A program made the translations under genes and the position numbers. Under the pieces are notes generated by a model that made no database searches, was not told the origin of the DNA, and saw only the letters and a list, made by a program, of their open reading frames with translations. Shown piece after piece: positions 16,087 through 25,049 of a DNA stretch of 64,000 nucleotides. This DNA comes from Sphingobacterium multivorum (GTDB lineage: Bacteria; Bacteroidota; Bacteroidia; Sphingobacteriales; Sphingobacteriaceae). Location of the stretch: the NCBI RefSeq assembly GCF_900457465.1, contig NZ_UAUU01000011.1, positions 744,001-808,000 of the forward strand, in the 5' to 3' direction. The first letter of the stretch is position 1. Every line of letters starts with the position of its first letter.

Positions 16087-17379
16087 CTATTGACTAATAA
16101 TCGCTACACTATCTTTAGGAAAATGATTTTGCAACCATTGTTGTAATTTTTCGTGTTGCGCTAATGGAAGTGGGGTCTTGGTAGCGTATATAAATGCTAC
16201 GATCCTGGCGACGCTATCGGCCTTTGCATAATGTTGTTGGACACCAATGCTATAGGAATTCAGTTCGGGGAATAATACAGCGATATCGCGATCAAGTTGC
16301 GGACTGGCCAACTGGTATTTCGCTAATTCATTGTTTAGGGCGCGTATCGTGAGATCCTTTTCACTTACAGCTGCTGTACGTCTGTCTATTTCGCTTAGAA
16401 TACTCGATTTTAAATCTAAACTATCCTGATGAATGACAAGGTTAGTATTGGTAATACCAAATGATTCCATTACACGCTGTAAAGATTCTACCTCTTTGTC
16501 ACTGAATTTTTTTGATAAAAAGGCAAGTTCAAGTTTCTTTGGATTACTATTCATCTCCAGCTTTTCATAGATAACGGTGTAACCTTTGTTGCTGAGTTCC
16601 TGTTGAACAAATTGGTTTACCTTGCTGGTGTATTTTTTTTCTTGCAGTAGATTGTATGCAAAATAGACACTTGGCAATACAAGAATAATCGTGATGATGG
16701 TAATACTTTGAGTAATTCTTTTTTCGCGTTTTTTATCGATATAATGAGTTTTGGGGTAACGCAAATATTTGACAATGATAAATGTAGCAATGCAGATAAA
16801 AACACAATTGATGATGTATAGAAATAAAGCACCCGCAAAATAACTGAGATTACCGATAGCTAATCCGTAGCCTGCAGTACAAAGTGGGGGCATCAAGGCT
16901 GTTGCTATGGCAACGCCAGGAATAGGATTACCTTTGTCTACCCTAGTAATAGCGATAACCCCTACTAAACCACCAAATAGTGCAATCATTACGTCATAGA
17001 TATTGGGCGATGTACGCGCTAATAATTCGGATTGCGCTTCCTTGAAGGGGCTTAAAAGAAAATAAATATAAGAAACAACTAAGCTTATTAAAGTTGCTAT
17101 CAATAGATTTTTTAATGATTTTTTTAAGAGGGGAAAATCAAATGTCCCCAACGCAAATCCAGCTCCAACAATCGGGCCCATTAATGGAGATATAAGCATA
17201 GCACCGATAATTACCGCTGTAGAATTTACATTTAGCCCTACAGATGCAACCACAATTGCACATGCTAGAATCCATGCATTAGCACCGCGAAAAGAGATAT
17301 TGCTCACAACATTTTCTAGAACAGCCTCCTTTCGGTCTTCTCCCTGATGTAGATCGAAAAATCTCAATATTTTATTCAT
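16087..17379 (-). CDS. DUF389 family membrane protein
   Basis: 430 residues from the ATG at 17379 (MNKILRFFDLHQGEDR); a TTG at 17406 would add nine residues. The DUF389 core (about residues 20-240) contains ILACAIVVASVGLNVNSTAV, IIGAMLISPLMGPIVGAGFA and GVAIATALMPPLCTAGYGLA, with several transmembrane helices. The C-terminal 200 residues are soluble, with a helical region (DRRTAAVSEKDLTIRALNNE). Function of the family is unknown. Single gene, divergent from the ROK kinase. Confidence 0.9.
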   Translation of the reverse strand: MNKILRFFDLHQGEDRKEAVLENVVSNISFRGANAWILACAIVVASVGLNVNSTAVIIGAMLISPLMGPIVGAGFALGTFDFPLLKKSLKNLLIATLISLVVSYIYFLLSPFKEAQSELLARTSPNIYDVMIALFGGLVGVIAITRVDKGNPIPGVAIATALMPPLCTAGYGLAIGNLSYFAGALFLYIINCVFICIATFIIVKYLRYPKTHYIDKKREKRITQSITIITIILVLPSVYFAYNLLQEKKYTSKVNQFVQQELSNKGYTVIYEKLEMNSNPKKLELAFLSKKFSDKEVESLQRVMESFGITNTNLVIHQDSLDLKSSILSEIDRRTAAVSEKDLTIRALNNELAKYQLASPQLDRDIAVLFPELNSYSIGVQQHYAKADSVARIVAFIYATKTPLPLAQHEKLQQWLQNHFPKDSVAIISQ

Positions 17380-17775
17380 TAGCGTATTAATATAGCGGCT
17401 CAGCAATTATTCAGCAATTATTAAGACGCTAAAATTATGCCGATTTTAGTCCTCTGTCGTAATTCTGCTATACAAAGTCTTTACGGACAAAAACACTCGT
17501 TAATAACGTGAAATCCATTTTTCATTTGGCTGAAATCCCGGGTGACCGGCAGATATCGTTGTCTGCTTTAGGTTGCTGATACTTTATTTTACCTCATATT
17601 TATCGGGTATTTAGCACATTTAAATTTTTTAAGTTAGGTTGATCTGGTGGTCGGTAGATCGGCTTTTCAAAGGGGATTAGCATGCTATTTATGGATAATT
17701 GTGAAGAAGATTTTGTTGATTCCTTATAAAATATTATCTTTTAGTAATTTTAGAACTTAGAAACACGGAAGAGAA
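17380..17775. other. divergent intergenic region between DUF389 and ROK genes
   Basis: About 395 bases with no supported gene. It holds two divergent promoters. The only clear symmetry I see is the 5-1-5 palindrome CGTTAATAACG near 17494-17504. Confidence 0.4.
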
Positions 17776-18744
17776 ATGTCATTAATAGATTTATCAAAAC
17801 GCGTGGCGTTGGGAATAGATATCGGTGGAACCAATACAAAATTTGGTGTGGTCAATCATCGGGGCGAAGTACTTGAAAAAGGAAGCATAAAAACAGATGC
17901 TTATCAAACGGTGGAAGAGTTTATTGATGCGTTGTACGAGAAAGCTTATCCCTTAATTGAAGCATTTGGTGGTGAACAAAGCTTTGATGGAATTGGTGTC
18001 GGCGCGCCTGATGCTAATTATTACACTGGGACAATAGACCACGCTCCCAATCTCCCTTGGAAAGGTGTGATTCGATTTAGCGATTTAATGACGGCCAAAT
18101 TTAAGATTCCCTGCACCATTACCAATGATGCAAATGCCGCTGCTTATGGTGAAATGCTTTTTGGTGCGGCACGCGGCATGAAAGATTTTATTATGATTAC
18201 CTTAGGCACGGGAGTAGGAAGCGGCATAGTGGCCGGAGGGAAGCTTATTTATGGACACGATGGCTTTGCTGGCGAATTGGGCCATACCATTGTCAAACCA
18301 GGAGGACGAAAACATTGGAGTACGGGTTCTGAAGGAAGTTTAGAGGCTTATGCATCTGCTACGGGAATCACCATTACAGCCAAGAAAATGCGGGCCGAAT
18401 TTCCGGAATCGATGTTGAATCAATTCCCTGAGGACGCGATCAATTCGAAGACAGTTCATGAATGTGCGCTCAAAGGGGATGCGATAGCCATTGAGGTATT
18501 TAGGTATACTGGGCAGAAACTAGGTGAAGCATTAGCAAATTTTGTGATGTTTTCTTCTCCTGAAGCAATTCTACTTTTTGGAGGAGTAATTAAGGCCGGT
18601 GATTTTATCTTAAAACCCGCGAAACTCCATATGGAAAGAAACCTTTTTCCTTTGTTTAGAAACAAAGTTAAACTGGTCTTTAGTGAATTGGAAGAGGCTG
18701 ACGCTGCTATTCTTGGTGCAAGCGCATTGGTCTGGGAAAAATAA
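17776..18744 (+). CDS. ROK family sugar kinase (glucokinase-like) lacking the usual zinc cysteines
   Basis: 322 residues. The ATP-binding phosphate loop ALGIDIGGTNTKFGVVNHRG is at the N-terminus, the sugar-binding GVGAPDANYYTGTIDHAPN and TNDANAAAYGE follow, then TLGTGVGSGIV. The ROK signature would normally read GR.C.CG..GCLE.Y; here residues 176-191 read GGRKHWSTGSEGSLEAY, so all three cysteines of the zinc loop are replaced. His in GELGHTIV, the usual substrate and zinc ligand, is kept. It most probably phosphorylates glucose or a related hexose with ATP. Single gene, followed by a 10-bp inverted repeat. Confidence 0.88.
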   Translation: MSLIDLSKRVALGIDIGGTNTKFGVVNHRGEVLEKGSIKTDAYQTVEEFIDALYEKAYPLIEAFGGEQSFDGIGVGAPDANYYTGTIDHAPNLPWKGVIRFSDLMTAKFKIPCTITNDANAAAYGEMLFGAARGMKDFIMITLGTGVGSGIVAGGKLIYGHDGFAGELGHTIVKPGGRKHWSTGSEGSLEAYASATGITITAKKMRAEFPESMLNQFPEDAINSKTVHECALKGDAIAIEVFRYTGQKLGEALANFVMFSSPEAILLFGGVIKAGDFILKPAKLHMERNLFPLFRNKVKLVFSELEEADAAILGASALVWEK

Positions 18745-18753
18745 TATATTGGT

Positions 18754-18806
18754 TTGTTCTCAAGGCAGAATTACCGCTTATCGGGACTGTTGTGTTTTGA
18801 GAACAA
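18754..18806. repeat. 10-bp inverted repeat downstream of the ROK kinase
   Basis: TTGTTCTCAA at 18754-18763 is repeated inverted as TTGAGAACAA at 18797-18806 with a 33-base loop. There is no T run, so it may be a transcript-end structure or a protein site between the kinase and the small secreted protein gene. Confidence 0.5.
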
Positions 18807-18983
18807 CTTGGTTAAATCGCTAAAATACAACGGCACTTTCACAGAATATATATGATCTTGTTGTCGGGGATTTATGGAGAAATAACTGACCATTTAATTT
18901 ATTATAGCGACTGTTATCTTTTTTTGAGAAGCTAAAGGCATAGTCTTTGCTAATAAGTTCTTTTAAACTTAACACTATTCCCA

Positions 18984-19367
18984 ATGAAAAAGACCATTTT
19001 TCTCCTTCTGTTGCTGTGTACAGCTTTATTCTCAAAAGCAGATCAACTTCAGGCCTTGACACAAAAGCAAGCCGAAACGGCCGTTGCATACCTTAAAAAA
19101 GAACCCATCGTTATTTTATGGTGTAGCTGTTGTGATAATCAAATACCCAAAAAGATTACTGTTCAAGAAGTATATTTCAAGGCATATCCGGATGGAAAAT
19201 ATTATTCTGTGGTTGTAAAAGGACGGGATGAAAGTGGGGCCGAAGTAGAGGAATATGTAGACTTGGCTTATGTGTTCGTAAAAAAAGGTAAAAAAGCGAA
19301 AAGCTTAGGAAAAGTGTTGAAATATGAGTGTGACCCTTGTACAAAACCATTTGACTGGGCGGCTTAA
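18984..19367 (+). CDS. small secreted protein with a CSCC motif, function unknown
   Basis: 127 residues with a signal peptide (MKKTIFLLLLLCTALFSKAD). The mature protein of about 107 residues contains PIVILWCSCCDNQIPKKI, a short beta-rich centre (GKYYSVVVKGRDESGAEVEE) and a second pair, CDPC, near the C-terminus. The two clusters could form disulfides or a metal site. I do not recognise the family. It ends about 100 bases before the tRNA-Leu terminator on the opposite strand. Confidence 0.7.
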   Translation: MKKTIFLLLLLCTALFSKADQLQALTQKQAETAVAYLKKEPIVILWCSCCDNQIPKKITVQEVYFKAYPDGKYYSVVVKGRDESGAEVEEYVDLAYVFVKKGKKAKSLGKVLKYECDPCTKPFDWAA

Positions 19368-19464
19368 ATTCTTGACGCGACATATTATCGCTAATCTATT
19401 CTGTTTGCTTCAAGAAATTATACCCTCAATGGTGATAACTTAGCATCAAAAAGTACTGGTCAAG

Positions 19465-19492
19465 AAAAAATCCCAAGCTGAAAGCTTGGGAT
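19465..19492 (-). terminator. rho-independent terminator of tRNA-Leu
   Basis: On the minus strand a 10-bp stem (ATCCCAAGCT with AGCTTGGGAT, 19470-19479 and 19483-19492) with a 3-base loop is followed by a run of T (19465-19470). It begins 9 bases after the tRNA end. Confidence 0.85.
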
Positions 19493-19501
19493 ATTGATAA
19501 G

Positions 19502-19583
19502 TGCGGAAGAAGGGACTCGAACCCCCACGCCTTGCGGCGCCAGATCCTAAGTCTGGTGCGGCTACCAATTACGCCACTTCCGC
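19502..19583 (-). tRNA. tRNA-Leu (anticodon UAG)
   Basis: An 82-base class II tRNA read on the minus strand. The acceptor stem is GCGGAAG with CTTCCGC, the D arm contains AATTGGTAG, and the anticodon arm CCAGA-CTTAGGA-TCTGG places TAG at the anticodon. The long variable arm (GCGCCGCAAGGCGT region) and the T arm GGGGGTTCGAGTCCC follow. The discriminator base is A, as expected for leucine. The CCA end is not encoded. The gene is alone and has its own terminator. Confidence 0.96.
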
Positions 19584-19777
19584 ATTAGGATTTCTTATGA
19601 TGTCGCAAATATAAAAACCAAAGTGCTATCTTGCAAATCGATAAGCGAGATTCCTCCTCCTAAATACGGATCATCCTGTTTATGAATGGAATATTTTTCA
19701 ATAGGATCCTTGTTTCTTTAATCATGTGATCAGCAGACGGCTTGTTTATCCAATTTTTTGATGAAATGCTTGCTGTC

Positions 19778-20836
19778 CTAATCAAGTTTTGTTAAGGCCT
19801 TTGAATTTCGTAACAAAAATACATATTGAAAGAAGTCTGTTGTATGATTCGTTTCAGCAGGTATGATATTTTCGCCAAAAAGCCGTGATTTTACAGTTAT
19901 TAAATCTTGAGAAGTAGCATAAGGTGAATGTGCTGCATTGAGTTTAAATAACGATATACTATTTGGTCGACTTAATTCTTTTAGATCCTGAATGCCTTTC
20001 ACGAGCATAAGTGGGCCATCTGCATTTACCCATTCTACTTTTTCATCTTCAGGGGTTGGAAATTGAGGATTCTTTGGAAAATACATTTCACTAGCAATGG
20101 TATAACTAACAAAGCTAGATACTTTATAGCCGCTACTTTTCAAGCGTGTAGCAAAAGGATCATTGGTTGCATCCTTTCCTTTTTGTAAAACATGAAAAAA
20201 ACCAAATAGTCCATATAGTTTTTGACCATCAATATGGTGATTTTTAATATAATTTTCCAAATTTAACAGCATAGCTGAATCCCTGGATACGTCAGATTTA
20301 TCCGCTGTAAAGCTTTTGTCTATGCCAATAACAGTGATTTTTGCCGAATCGGCAAGGTGGCGGTTATAATCATAAATTTCGACCCATTTTTGATATAGCT
20401 CTAAACTAGACTGTTGCGGGATACGTTTGCGAATGGAGCGAACCACATCTTTCAGTAGGGCGTTATCTTTTAGCGGCTTGGATAAAAAGCTGTTTAGTTT
20501 GTTGGCATTTGTACTATCCATCTCAGCAATGTAATATTTAACACCGAGCTTTTTGTTCAAATAAAATAACAGCTCTTTGTCCAACTTTTGATTGTCTGCG
20601 TAGCCATGAATTTCCCCGAGTAAAAAAATATCCGAATTATAGAAACTATTGTCGAATAGAGAATCTACAATACGATCCTTAATCTCCGTTTTATGAAGCT
20701 TGAGGTACGCTATATTTTCCGCGTTGGTATTTCCTATAAATATCCGATTGGAAATGAAAAAATAGAGGAATAATAGCCCAATAATAGCCAGTATAGAAAA
20801 AAATGTAATCTTAATAAATTTAAAAAACTTTTTCAT
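19778..20836 (-). CDS. membrane-anchored ChaN/TraB/EreA-superfamily-like protein
   Basis: 353 residues from the ATG at 20836, giving an N-terminal anchor FFKFIKITFFSILAIIGLLF. A start at 20896 would read through a regulatory-looking repeat and is rejected. The outside part has IFLLGEIHGYADNQKLDKEL, YYIAEMDSTNANKL, KITVIGIDKSF and a GLFGFFHVLQ segment, resembling the ChaN/TraB/erythromycin-esterase superfamily, whose members carry GExHG and a later conserved His. Function in this subgroup is unknown. Three copies of an 11-bp motif sit just upstream. Confidence 0.6.
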   Translation of the reverse strand: MKKFFKFIKITFFSILAIIGLLFLYFFISNRIFIGNTNAENIAYLKLHKTEIKDRIVDSLFDNSFYNSDIFLLGEIHGYADNQKLDKELLFYLNKKLGVKYYIAEMDSTNANKLNSFLSKPLKDNALLKDVVRSIRKRIPQQSSLELYQKWVEIYDYNRHLADSAKITVIGIDKSFTADKSDVSRDSAMLLNLENYIKNHHIDGQKLYGLFGFFHVLQKGKDATNDPFATRLKSSGYKVSSFVSYTIASEMYFPKNPQFPTPEDEKVEWVNADGPLMLVKGIQDLKELSRPNSISLFKLNAAHSPYATSQDLITVKSRLFGENIIPAETNHTTDFFQYVFLLRNSKALTKLD

Positions 20837-20870
20837 AAATGAGGTTTTGGCAAAGGTATTATTTTTCAAG

Positions 20871-20962
20871 GAATGAACCAATAAGTATCCATGCATATAA
20901 TTAAAATATATGTATTGGTGTTTTTAAAAATTGGTTCATTCTTTAATAGAATTGGGTCATTT
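20871..20962. promoter_or_regulatory. three-copy ATTGGKTCATT motif array
   Basis: A perfect 12-bp inverted repeat, GAATGAACCAAT (20871-20882) and ATTGGTTCATTC (20930-20941), is followed by a near-identical third copy ATTGGGTCATTT (20951-20962). The second and third copies are direct repeats 21 bases apart, two helical turns. The array lies 35-126 bases upstream of the chosen start at 20836 and looks like a cooperative regulator site. Confidence 0.6.
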
Positions 20963-21016
20963 TTCAATGACTATTTCCATAGGACGATTGTTGGCGCACA
21001 GTGAACCGCTGCGGGC

Positions 21017-21466
21017 TTATTTTACAGTTTTTTGTACAATAACAGCGATTTTGTAGTTACCCCGTAGCGTTTGTGTCCCTTGTTCCTTGTTCGGATAAGG
21101 AACGATATCCTGTAATGAAATGGTATATCCGTTGGTGTTGGCAGTTCTTTGGTAACCTCTATCCTGTAGGTCTATTGTTGCGAGCTTTATTGTCGTGGGT
21201 TTAGTTGCTTTCTCTACGATCTCAATTTCTGCTACTGCAACTCCAGACCAGATACAGTTGACGCCTTCAGGGCAACGGCTATCTTCTGAAATACCATTAA
21301 ATTTGATCTTGATCGGATATTCTCGCAATGATTTTCTTTGCCCCTCAGCTAAGGATACACTTTCTCTCTCTGTTCTATTTCCAATATTTTCCTTTTGCGT
21401 TGCACAACCCGCTAGCGAACAGAATCCTAGCCCAATAATAATCGTTTTATAATTCATCATCTTCAC
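21017..21466 (-). CDS. lipoprotein with DSRCPEGVNC motif, function unknown
   Basis: 149 residues. The signal IIIGLGFCSLAGC gives a typical lipobox LAGC near residue 21. The mature domain has ISEDSRCPEGVNCIWSGVAV, a pattern seen in many uncharacterised Bacteroidota lipoproteins where two Cys flank a short loop, and a C-terminal strand GTQTLRGNYKIAVIVQKTV. Probably a small beta-sandwich held by a disulfide and anchored in the membrane. A second Met at residue 4 is an alternative start. It is upstream of the ChaN-like gene on the same strand, but the repeat array between them argues for separate control. Confidence 0.75.
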   Translation of the reverse strand: MKMMNYKTIIIGLGFCSLAGCATQKENIGNRTERESVSLAEGQRKSLREYPIKIKFNGISEDSRCPEGVNCIWSGVAVAEIEIVEKATKPTTIKLATIDLQDRGYQRTANTNGYTISLQDIVPYPNKEQGTQTLRGNYKIAVIVQKTVK

Positions 21467-21607
21467 CGAAATAAAACTAGTATAAATGTTATCCAGTTAT
21501 CTAGTCATTACTACCAAAATTAAGCCATATTTAAGAAAACGTGCTAATCTTTCGACTCTTAATAGCGCTAAGCTCCCACTTGAATCATTGCTATGGATTT
21601 TGAGCGA

Positions 21608-22663
21608 TTATTGCTGTGGTCCATATTCATCATGATCTGGCTTTTCAGATTCTTCACAGCGCGAAAAAAATAGACTGGTAATTGACAGTTTTGATGGATC
21701 GAATTGTTCGTCTTTCAGAAGCAACAGATTCTGACGGATGTATTTATTTAAGTATCGATCGTCTTGCTCAGGATTGCCCGCAAAATAGGCCTCATTGTCT
21801 GATGCAAACTTACTTACATATCGATTGTTGACGGTATCCAAGACGTACTGTTCGAGGTCAGGATAAAATAGGGTATAATATGCGTTACTAAATATTGCTA
21901 GGGGGTCAATATAATTTGCCTGATCATAATCCTTCTTCATGGTCAATATTTCGTGCCAGTGTTCTTGATTTGAACCGTCTTGATTTTCTTTTAAAAAACC
22001 TCTTTCTCCACCGTAATTGGAGAGTCTGATGGCTAATTTATTCCCTTCAGCCAAATATAGGAAAGCGCTGAAATGTTGACGTGCACGTTGGGGTCTGTTA
22101 TAAACAGCTATAAAATCATTGAATTTTTCTTCATTGCTATACTGAAAGACTTGATAAGTACTGTCATGTTCCATAAGCTGGTTTTGTACAATAAATTTAA
22201 GCGATTGAACCGGTTTGGATTCCTGATGAACAAAAGGGGGGCTGAAACAGTTTGCCTTGTCATTGAAAACCCGATGTGTACTGTCATTATCAAATTGTAC
22301 ATAGGTTTTACCTTCTTCAAAACCTGCCAAATTGATACAAGTACTGTCTGTGAAATTAGGCTTGTGACGCCCATACAGTTGAAATAAAGGGGCTTCATCT
22401 GGATAGAAAAGCAGGTAGTCTTTTTCAAAAACATAGAAGCCGAAAACAGATGTAGCATAACCATATAACAGAAATCTGCCATCTTCAAAAAGACAAATCC
22501 CGCTATTACCACCATACTGTCCACTGATGGTCTTTGCCTTATCTTTTCCGTTTGGAAAATAGTGCGTGACTTGCTGTGCTTTACTATTTGTTACCATAAG
22601 GATAAGACTAATTAAGCCTAGAATTTTTTTAATGAATGACGTGCTTTTACTTTCTTTCCGCAT
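21608..22663 (-). CDS. secreted protein of unknown function
   Basis: 351 residues with a signal peptide (FIKKILGLISLILMVTNSKA, cleavage before QQ). I do not recognise the family. The sequence is rich in aromatic residues (YGYATSVFGFYVFEKDYLLF, YYTLFYPDLEQYVLDT) and soluble, and ends in a polar tail CEESEKPDHDEYGPQQ. The first 100 residues (YGGNSGICLFEDGRFLLYGY) look like a beta-rich domain found in secreted Bacteroidota proteins. It stands alone, with over 300 bases of non-coding DNA upstream. Confidence 0.7.
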   Translation of the reverse strand: MRKESKSTSFIKKILGLISLILMVTNSKAQQVTHYFPNGKDKAKTISGQYGGNSGICLFEDGRFLLYGYATSVFGFYVFEKDYLLFYPDEAPLFQLYGRHKPNFTDSTCINLAGFEEGKTYVQFDNDSTHRVFNDKANCFSPPFVHQESKPVQSLKFIVQNQLMEHDSTYQVFQYSNEEKFNDFIAVYNRPQRARQHFSAFLYLAEGNKLAIRLSNYGGERGFLKENQDGSNQEHWHEILTMKKDYDQANYIDPLAIFSNAYYTLFYPDLEQYVLDTVNNRYVSKFASDNEAYFAGNPEQDDRYLNKYIRQNLLLLKDEQFDPSKLSITSLFFSRCEESEKPDHDEYGPQQ

Positions 22664-22982
22664 ATCTTTTGTTATTTATCAAATTTAAACCATTGCAAAA
22701 CTGGTTCAATGGTGGTATTTACAATCCGTGCAGGCATTTTACGATTCGCCGAAACCTGTAATGGGGCAAACTAACACATATTCTTTCGCTTGGTAAATTA
22801 GCGGTTTTATCCGTCGTATTTTCAACTTACATTAACATCTTTTTTCCACCTATTAGAACAAAATATACCCCACTTAGACCGCTGGTTCGAATATCTTTGA
22901 TTCTCGTCTGATGAACACTTCGCCTGCTTTGAATGTTCATGGAAATTTATGATGATTTTATTATAGCCAATAAGATAAATAG
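22664..22982. other. divergent intergenic region
   Basis: About 320 bases between two divergent genes of unknown function. No supported ORF, RNA gene or strong hairpin is visible. Confidence 0.4.
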
Positions 22983-23357
22983 ATGTCAACACTAACCCGT
23001 ATAAATGCATATATGCATCTCAAAAAACATATTCGAATGAATGTAATTGCAGATCTTGATATGAGTATTTTCTATTTTAAGAAAAGACCTTTGATCGTGA
23101 TGGATTTGTCAAATGAAAAGATATATTTCAATGATAGTGGATTAGAATGGTTGCGTTCAGAAAAACAAATAGTGCAGCCTGTTCAATGGACTCGGAGTAA
23201 GTATCTTCCCTCCAAAAATTGGGCAGGTATAGCTGTACATAACGTAAAGAATGACTTGATTATTCAGCTAATTGACGAATTTTACTTGGCTACATGTGAA
23301 ATGCTGTCGATAAATCCAATTTCCAAGGAAAATTCGTCCGACAAAATAAAGCTTTAG
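22983..23357 (+). CDS. hypothetical protein
   Basis: 124 residues, no signal peptide or membrane segment. Visible features: a charged N-terminal half with FYFKKRPLIVMDLSNEKIYF, and a C-terminal half with LIIQLIDEFYLATCEML ending in a polar tail. I do not recognise the family. The ATG at 22983 gives the full frame; internal Met residues at 11 and 19 are possible starts. It is about 290 bases upstream of the sigma-factor gene, with tandem repeats in between, so cotranscription is unlikely. Confidence 0.45.
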   Translation: MSTLTRINAYMHLKKHIRMNVIADLDMSIFYFKKRPLIVMDLSNEKIYFNDSGLEWLRSEKQIVQPVQWTRSKYLPSKNWAGIAVHNVKNDLIIQLIDEFYLATCEMLSINPISKENSSDKIKL

Positions 23358-23541
23358 ACAGATTTTAATAGATTTAAATGTGATTCGTCCTCCCAGGCGG
23401 AATCAAATCATGAAAAACTAGCATTGAAAATTAGAAATACAAAAAAGAGTAAATTAGTACGATATGGTGGAAGCAAATCATGCATTGCGTATTAAAATAT
23501 AAATAATAATGAGGATTAACAGAAAATAGGCTAACTTATAT

Positions 23542-23583
23542 TAGGTATTTTAACCTGTTTTATAGGTACTTTAACTTGTTTTG
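23542..23583 (+). repeat. 21-bp imperfect tandem repeat upstream of the sigma factor
   Basis: Two adjacent 21-base copies (23542-23562 and 23563-23583) with core TAGGTAnTTTAACnTGTTTT agree at 18 of 21 positions. They end 60 bases before the start of the ECF sigma gene. The spacing of two helical turns suggests paired protein binding in the promoter. Confidence 0.6.
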
Positions 23584-23643
23584 TCTTTGCTGCTTTTTTT
23601 TAAATTTTTAATTTTCATCTTTAGCGTATTATAAACGTAAAAT

Positions 23644-24210
23644 TTGAGTCCATTACACAACCTTTCTGAAGAAACATTGATTCTTTTATTGAAAAAAAAG
23701 AATCAACAGGCTTTTAGTTATCTTTATGATCACTATGCCGATGCACTCTTTGGTGTGGTTTGTCGTATCGTGGTCTCAACGGAGCATGCGGAAGAAGTCA
23801 TTCAAGATGTATTCGTCAAAATTTGGCGATATATCGATGTTTTCGATGCAGAAAAAGGCCGCCTTTATACCTGGATGATTAACATTGCCCGCAATACAGC
23901 CCTCGATCATCGAAAATCAAAAGCTATCGTAAACGAGCAGAAAAACCAACCGCTCTCAAATATCGTAAATAGGGAGGAAGAACAAGATCTAAGTCAGGGC
24001 GAACAACACACGAAAGCAGATTTTATTGGATTTAAAAATATTTTAGATAAATTGAAGCCGGAATGGCGAATCTTGATTGAGATGGCCTACTATGAAGGAT
24101 ATACACAACAAGAAATCGCTGAACAGCTTGATGTGCCGCTAGGAACAGTAAAAACACGTACCAGGGCAGCTTTTATACAATTACAACAATTACTAAAAGA
24201 GTACCGCTAG
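23644..24210 (+). CDS. ECF-type RNA polymerase sigma factor
   Basis: 188 residues. Region 2 is seen in FSYLYDHYADALFGVVCRIV with EEVIQDVFVKIWRYI and TWMINIARNTALDHRKS; region 4 in ILIEMAYYEGYTQQEIAEQL followed by VPLGTVKTRTRAAFIQLQQLL. The start is a TTG at 23644: a TAA stop lies three bases upstream in frame, and the first ATG in frame is too far inside region 2. It is followed after two bases by its anti-sigma factor and faces two ferritin-like genes, so it probably directs an envelope or oxidative/desiccation stress response. Confidence 0.92.
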   Translation: MSPLHNLSEETLILLLKKKNQQAFSYLYDHYADALFGVVCRIVVSTEHAEEVIQDVFVKIWRYIDVFDAEKGRLYTWMINIARNTALDHRKSKAIVNEQKNQPLSNIVNREEEQDLSQGEQHTKADFIGFKNILDKLKPEWRILIEMAYYEGYTQQEIAEQLDVPLGTVKTRTRAAFIQLQQLLKEYR

Positions 24211-24212
24211 TT

Positions 24213-25049
24213 TTGGATATTAGAGCATACATATCGTCGGGGATTATTGAATCGTACGTTTTGGGACTTGCTTCTGAAGAGGAAGTGAGCATCTTGAATT
24301 GTATTCGAAAAAATAATAGCGAAGTGGAACAAGCCATCATCGAAGCAGAGATTGCACTCGAAGATTTGGCCGATAGCCAAGCGATAGAGATGCCTATGCA
24401 ATTAAAACAGGATATATGGAATAAACTCATTGCAGAAAATCTAGTACCAAACGAAGATCATAAAATTGATGAAACATTAGTACCTTCTTCTACGGACCAT
24501 AACGACGTAATTGTTATGGATACCGAAAAGAAAACGCTTGTTGCTCGATCATACAAGTGGACTATTGCTGCAAGCCTATTGTTAGCCGTTAGTATTGGTG
24601 CTAATATCTTCCTATATCAACGTAAACAAGATACAGCGAATAAGCTAAATCAGACGACGTCCTTACTTGATGCTGAGCAGGCAAAACTTGCTACCCTACA
24701 GGATAAATGGGCTCTCGTTCAAAATCCAGCAATAAAAACAATCCCTCTGAAGGGGGTAGAAACTAAACCCGATTACCTTGCTTTGGTATTCTGGGATCAA
24801 GTATCAAAGACGGTTTATCTGAGTATTGAGCACATGCCTGTTGCACCCAAAGGTAAGCAATATCAACTGTGGGCAATGGTCGATGGTAAACCTGTTAATG
24901 CCGGTGTTTTTCCACTTGACTTAAAAGGAGATACAGCAAGTAAGATGCTGGATATTCCAAAGGCCCAGGCTTTTGCTATTACCCTCGAAGATGAAGGCGG
25001 CAAAGATGTACCGACACTCACAGCATTATGTGTAATGGGGAGTATATAA
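24213..25049 (+). CDS. membrane-bound anti-sigma factor (RskA-like)
   Basis: 278 residues. The N-terminal cytoplasmic part (AYISSGIIESYVLGLASEEE) is the usual sigma-binding start of this family; a single transmembrane helix WTIAASLLLAVSIGANIFLY lies near residues 110-130; a short coiled-coil-like segment follows; the C-terminal RskA domain has YLALVFWDQVSKTVYLSIEH and GKQYQLWAMVDGKPVNAGVF. The start is a TTG two bases after the sigma stop, implying translational coupling. It should hold the sigma factor at the membrane until a signal arrives. Confidence 0.9.
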   Translation: MDIRAYISSGIIESYVLGLASEEEVSILNCIRKNNSEVEQAIIEAEIALEDLADSQAIEMPMQLKQDIWNKLIAENLVPNEDHKIDETLVPSSTDHNDVIVMDTEKKTLVARSYKWTIAASLLLAVSIGANIFLYQRKQDTANKLNQTTSLLDAEQAKLATLQDKWALVQNPAIKTIPLKGVETKPDYLALVFWDQVSKTVYLSIEHMPVAPKGKQYQLWAMVDGKPVNAGVFPLDLKGDTASKMLDIPKAQAFAITLEDEGGKDVPTLTALCVMGSI

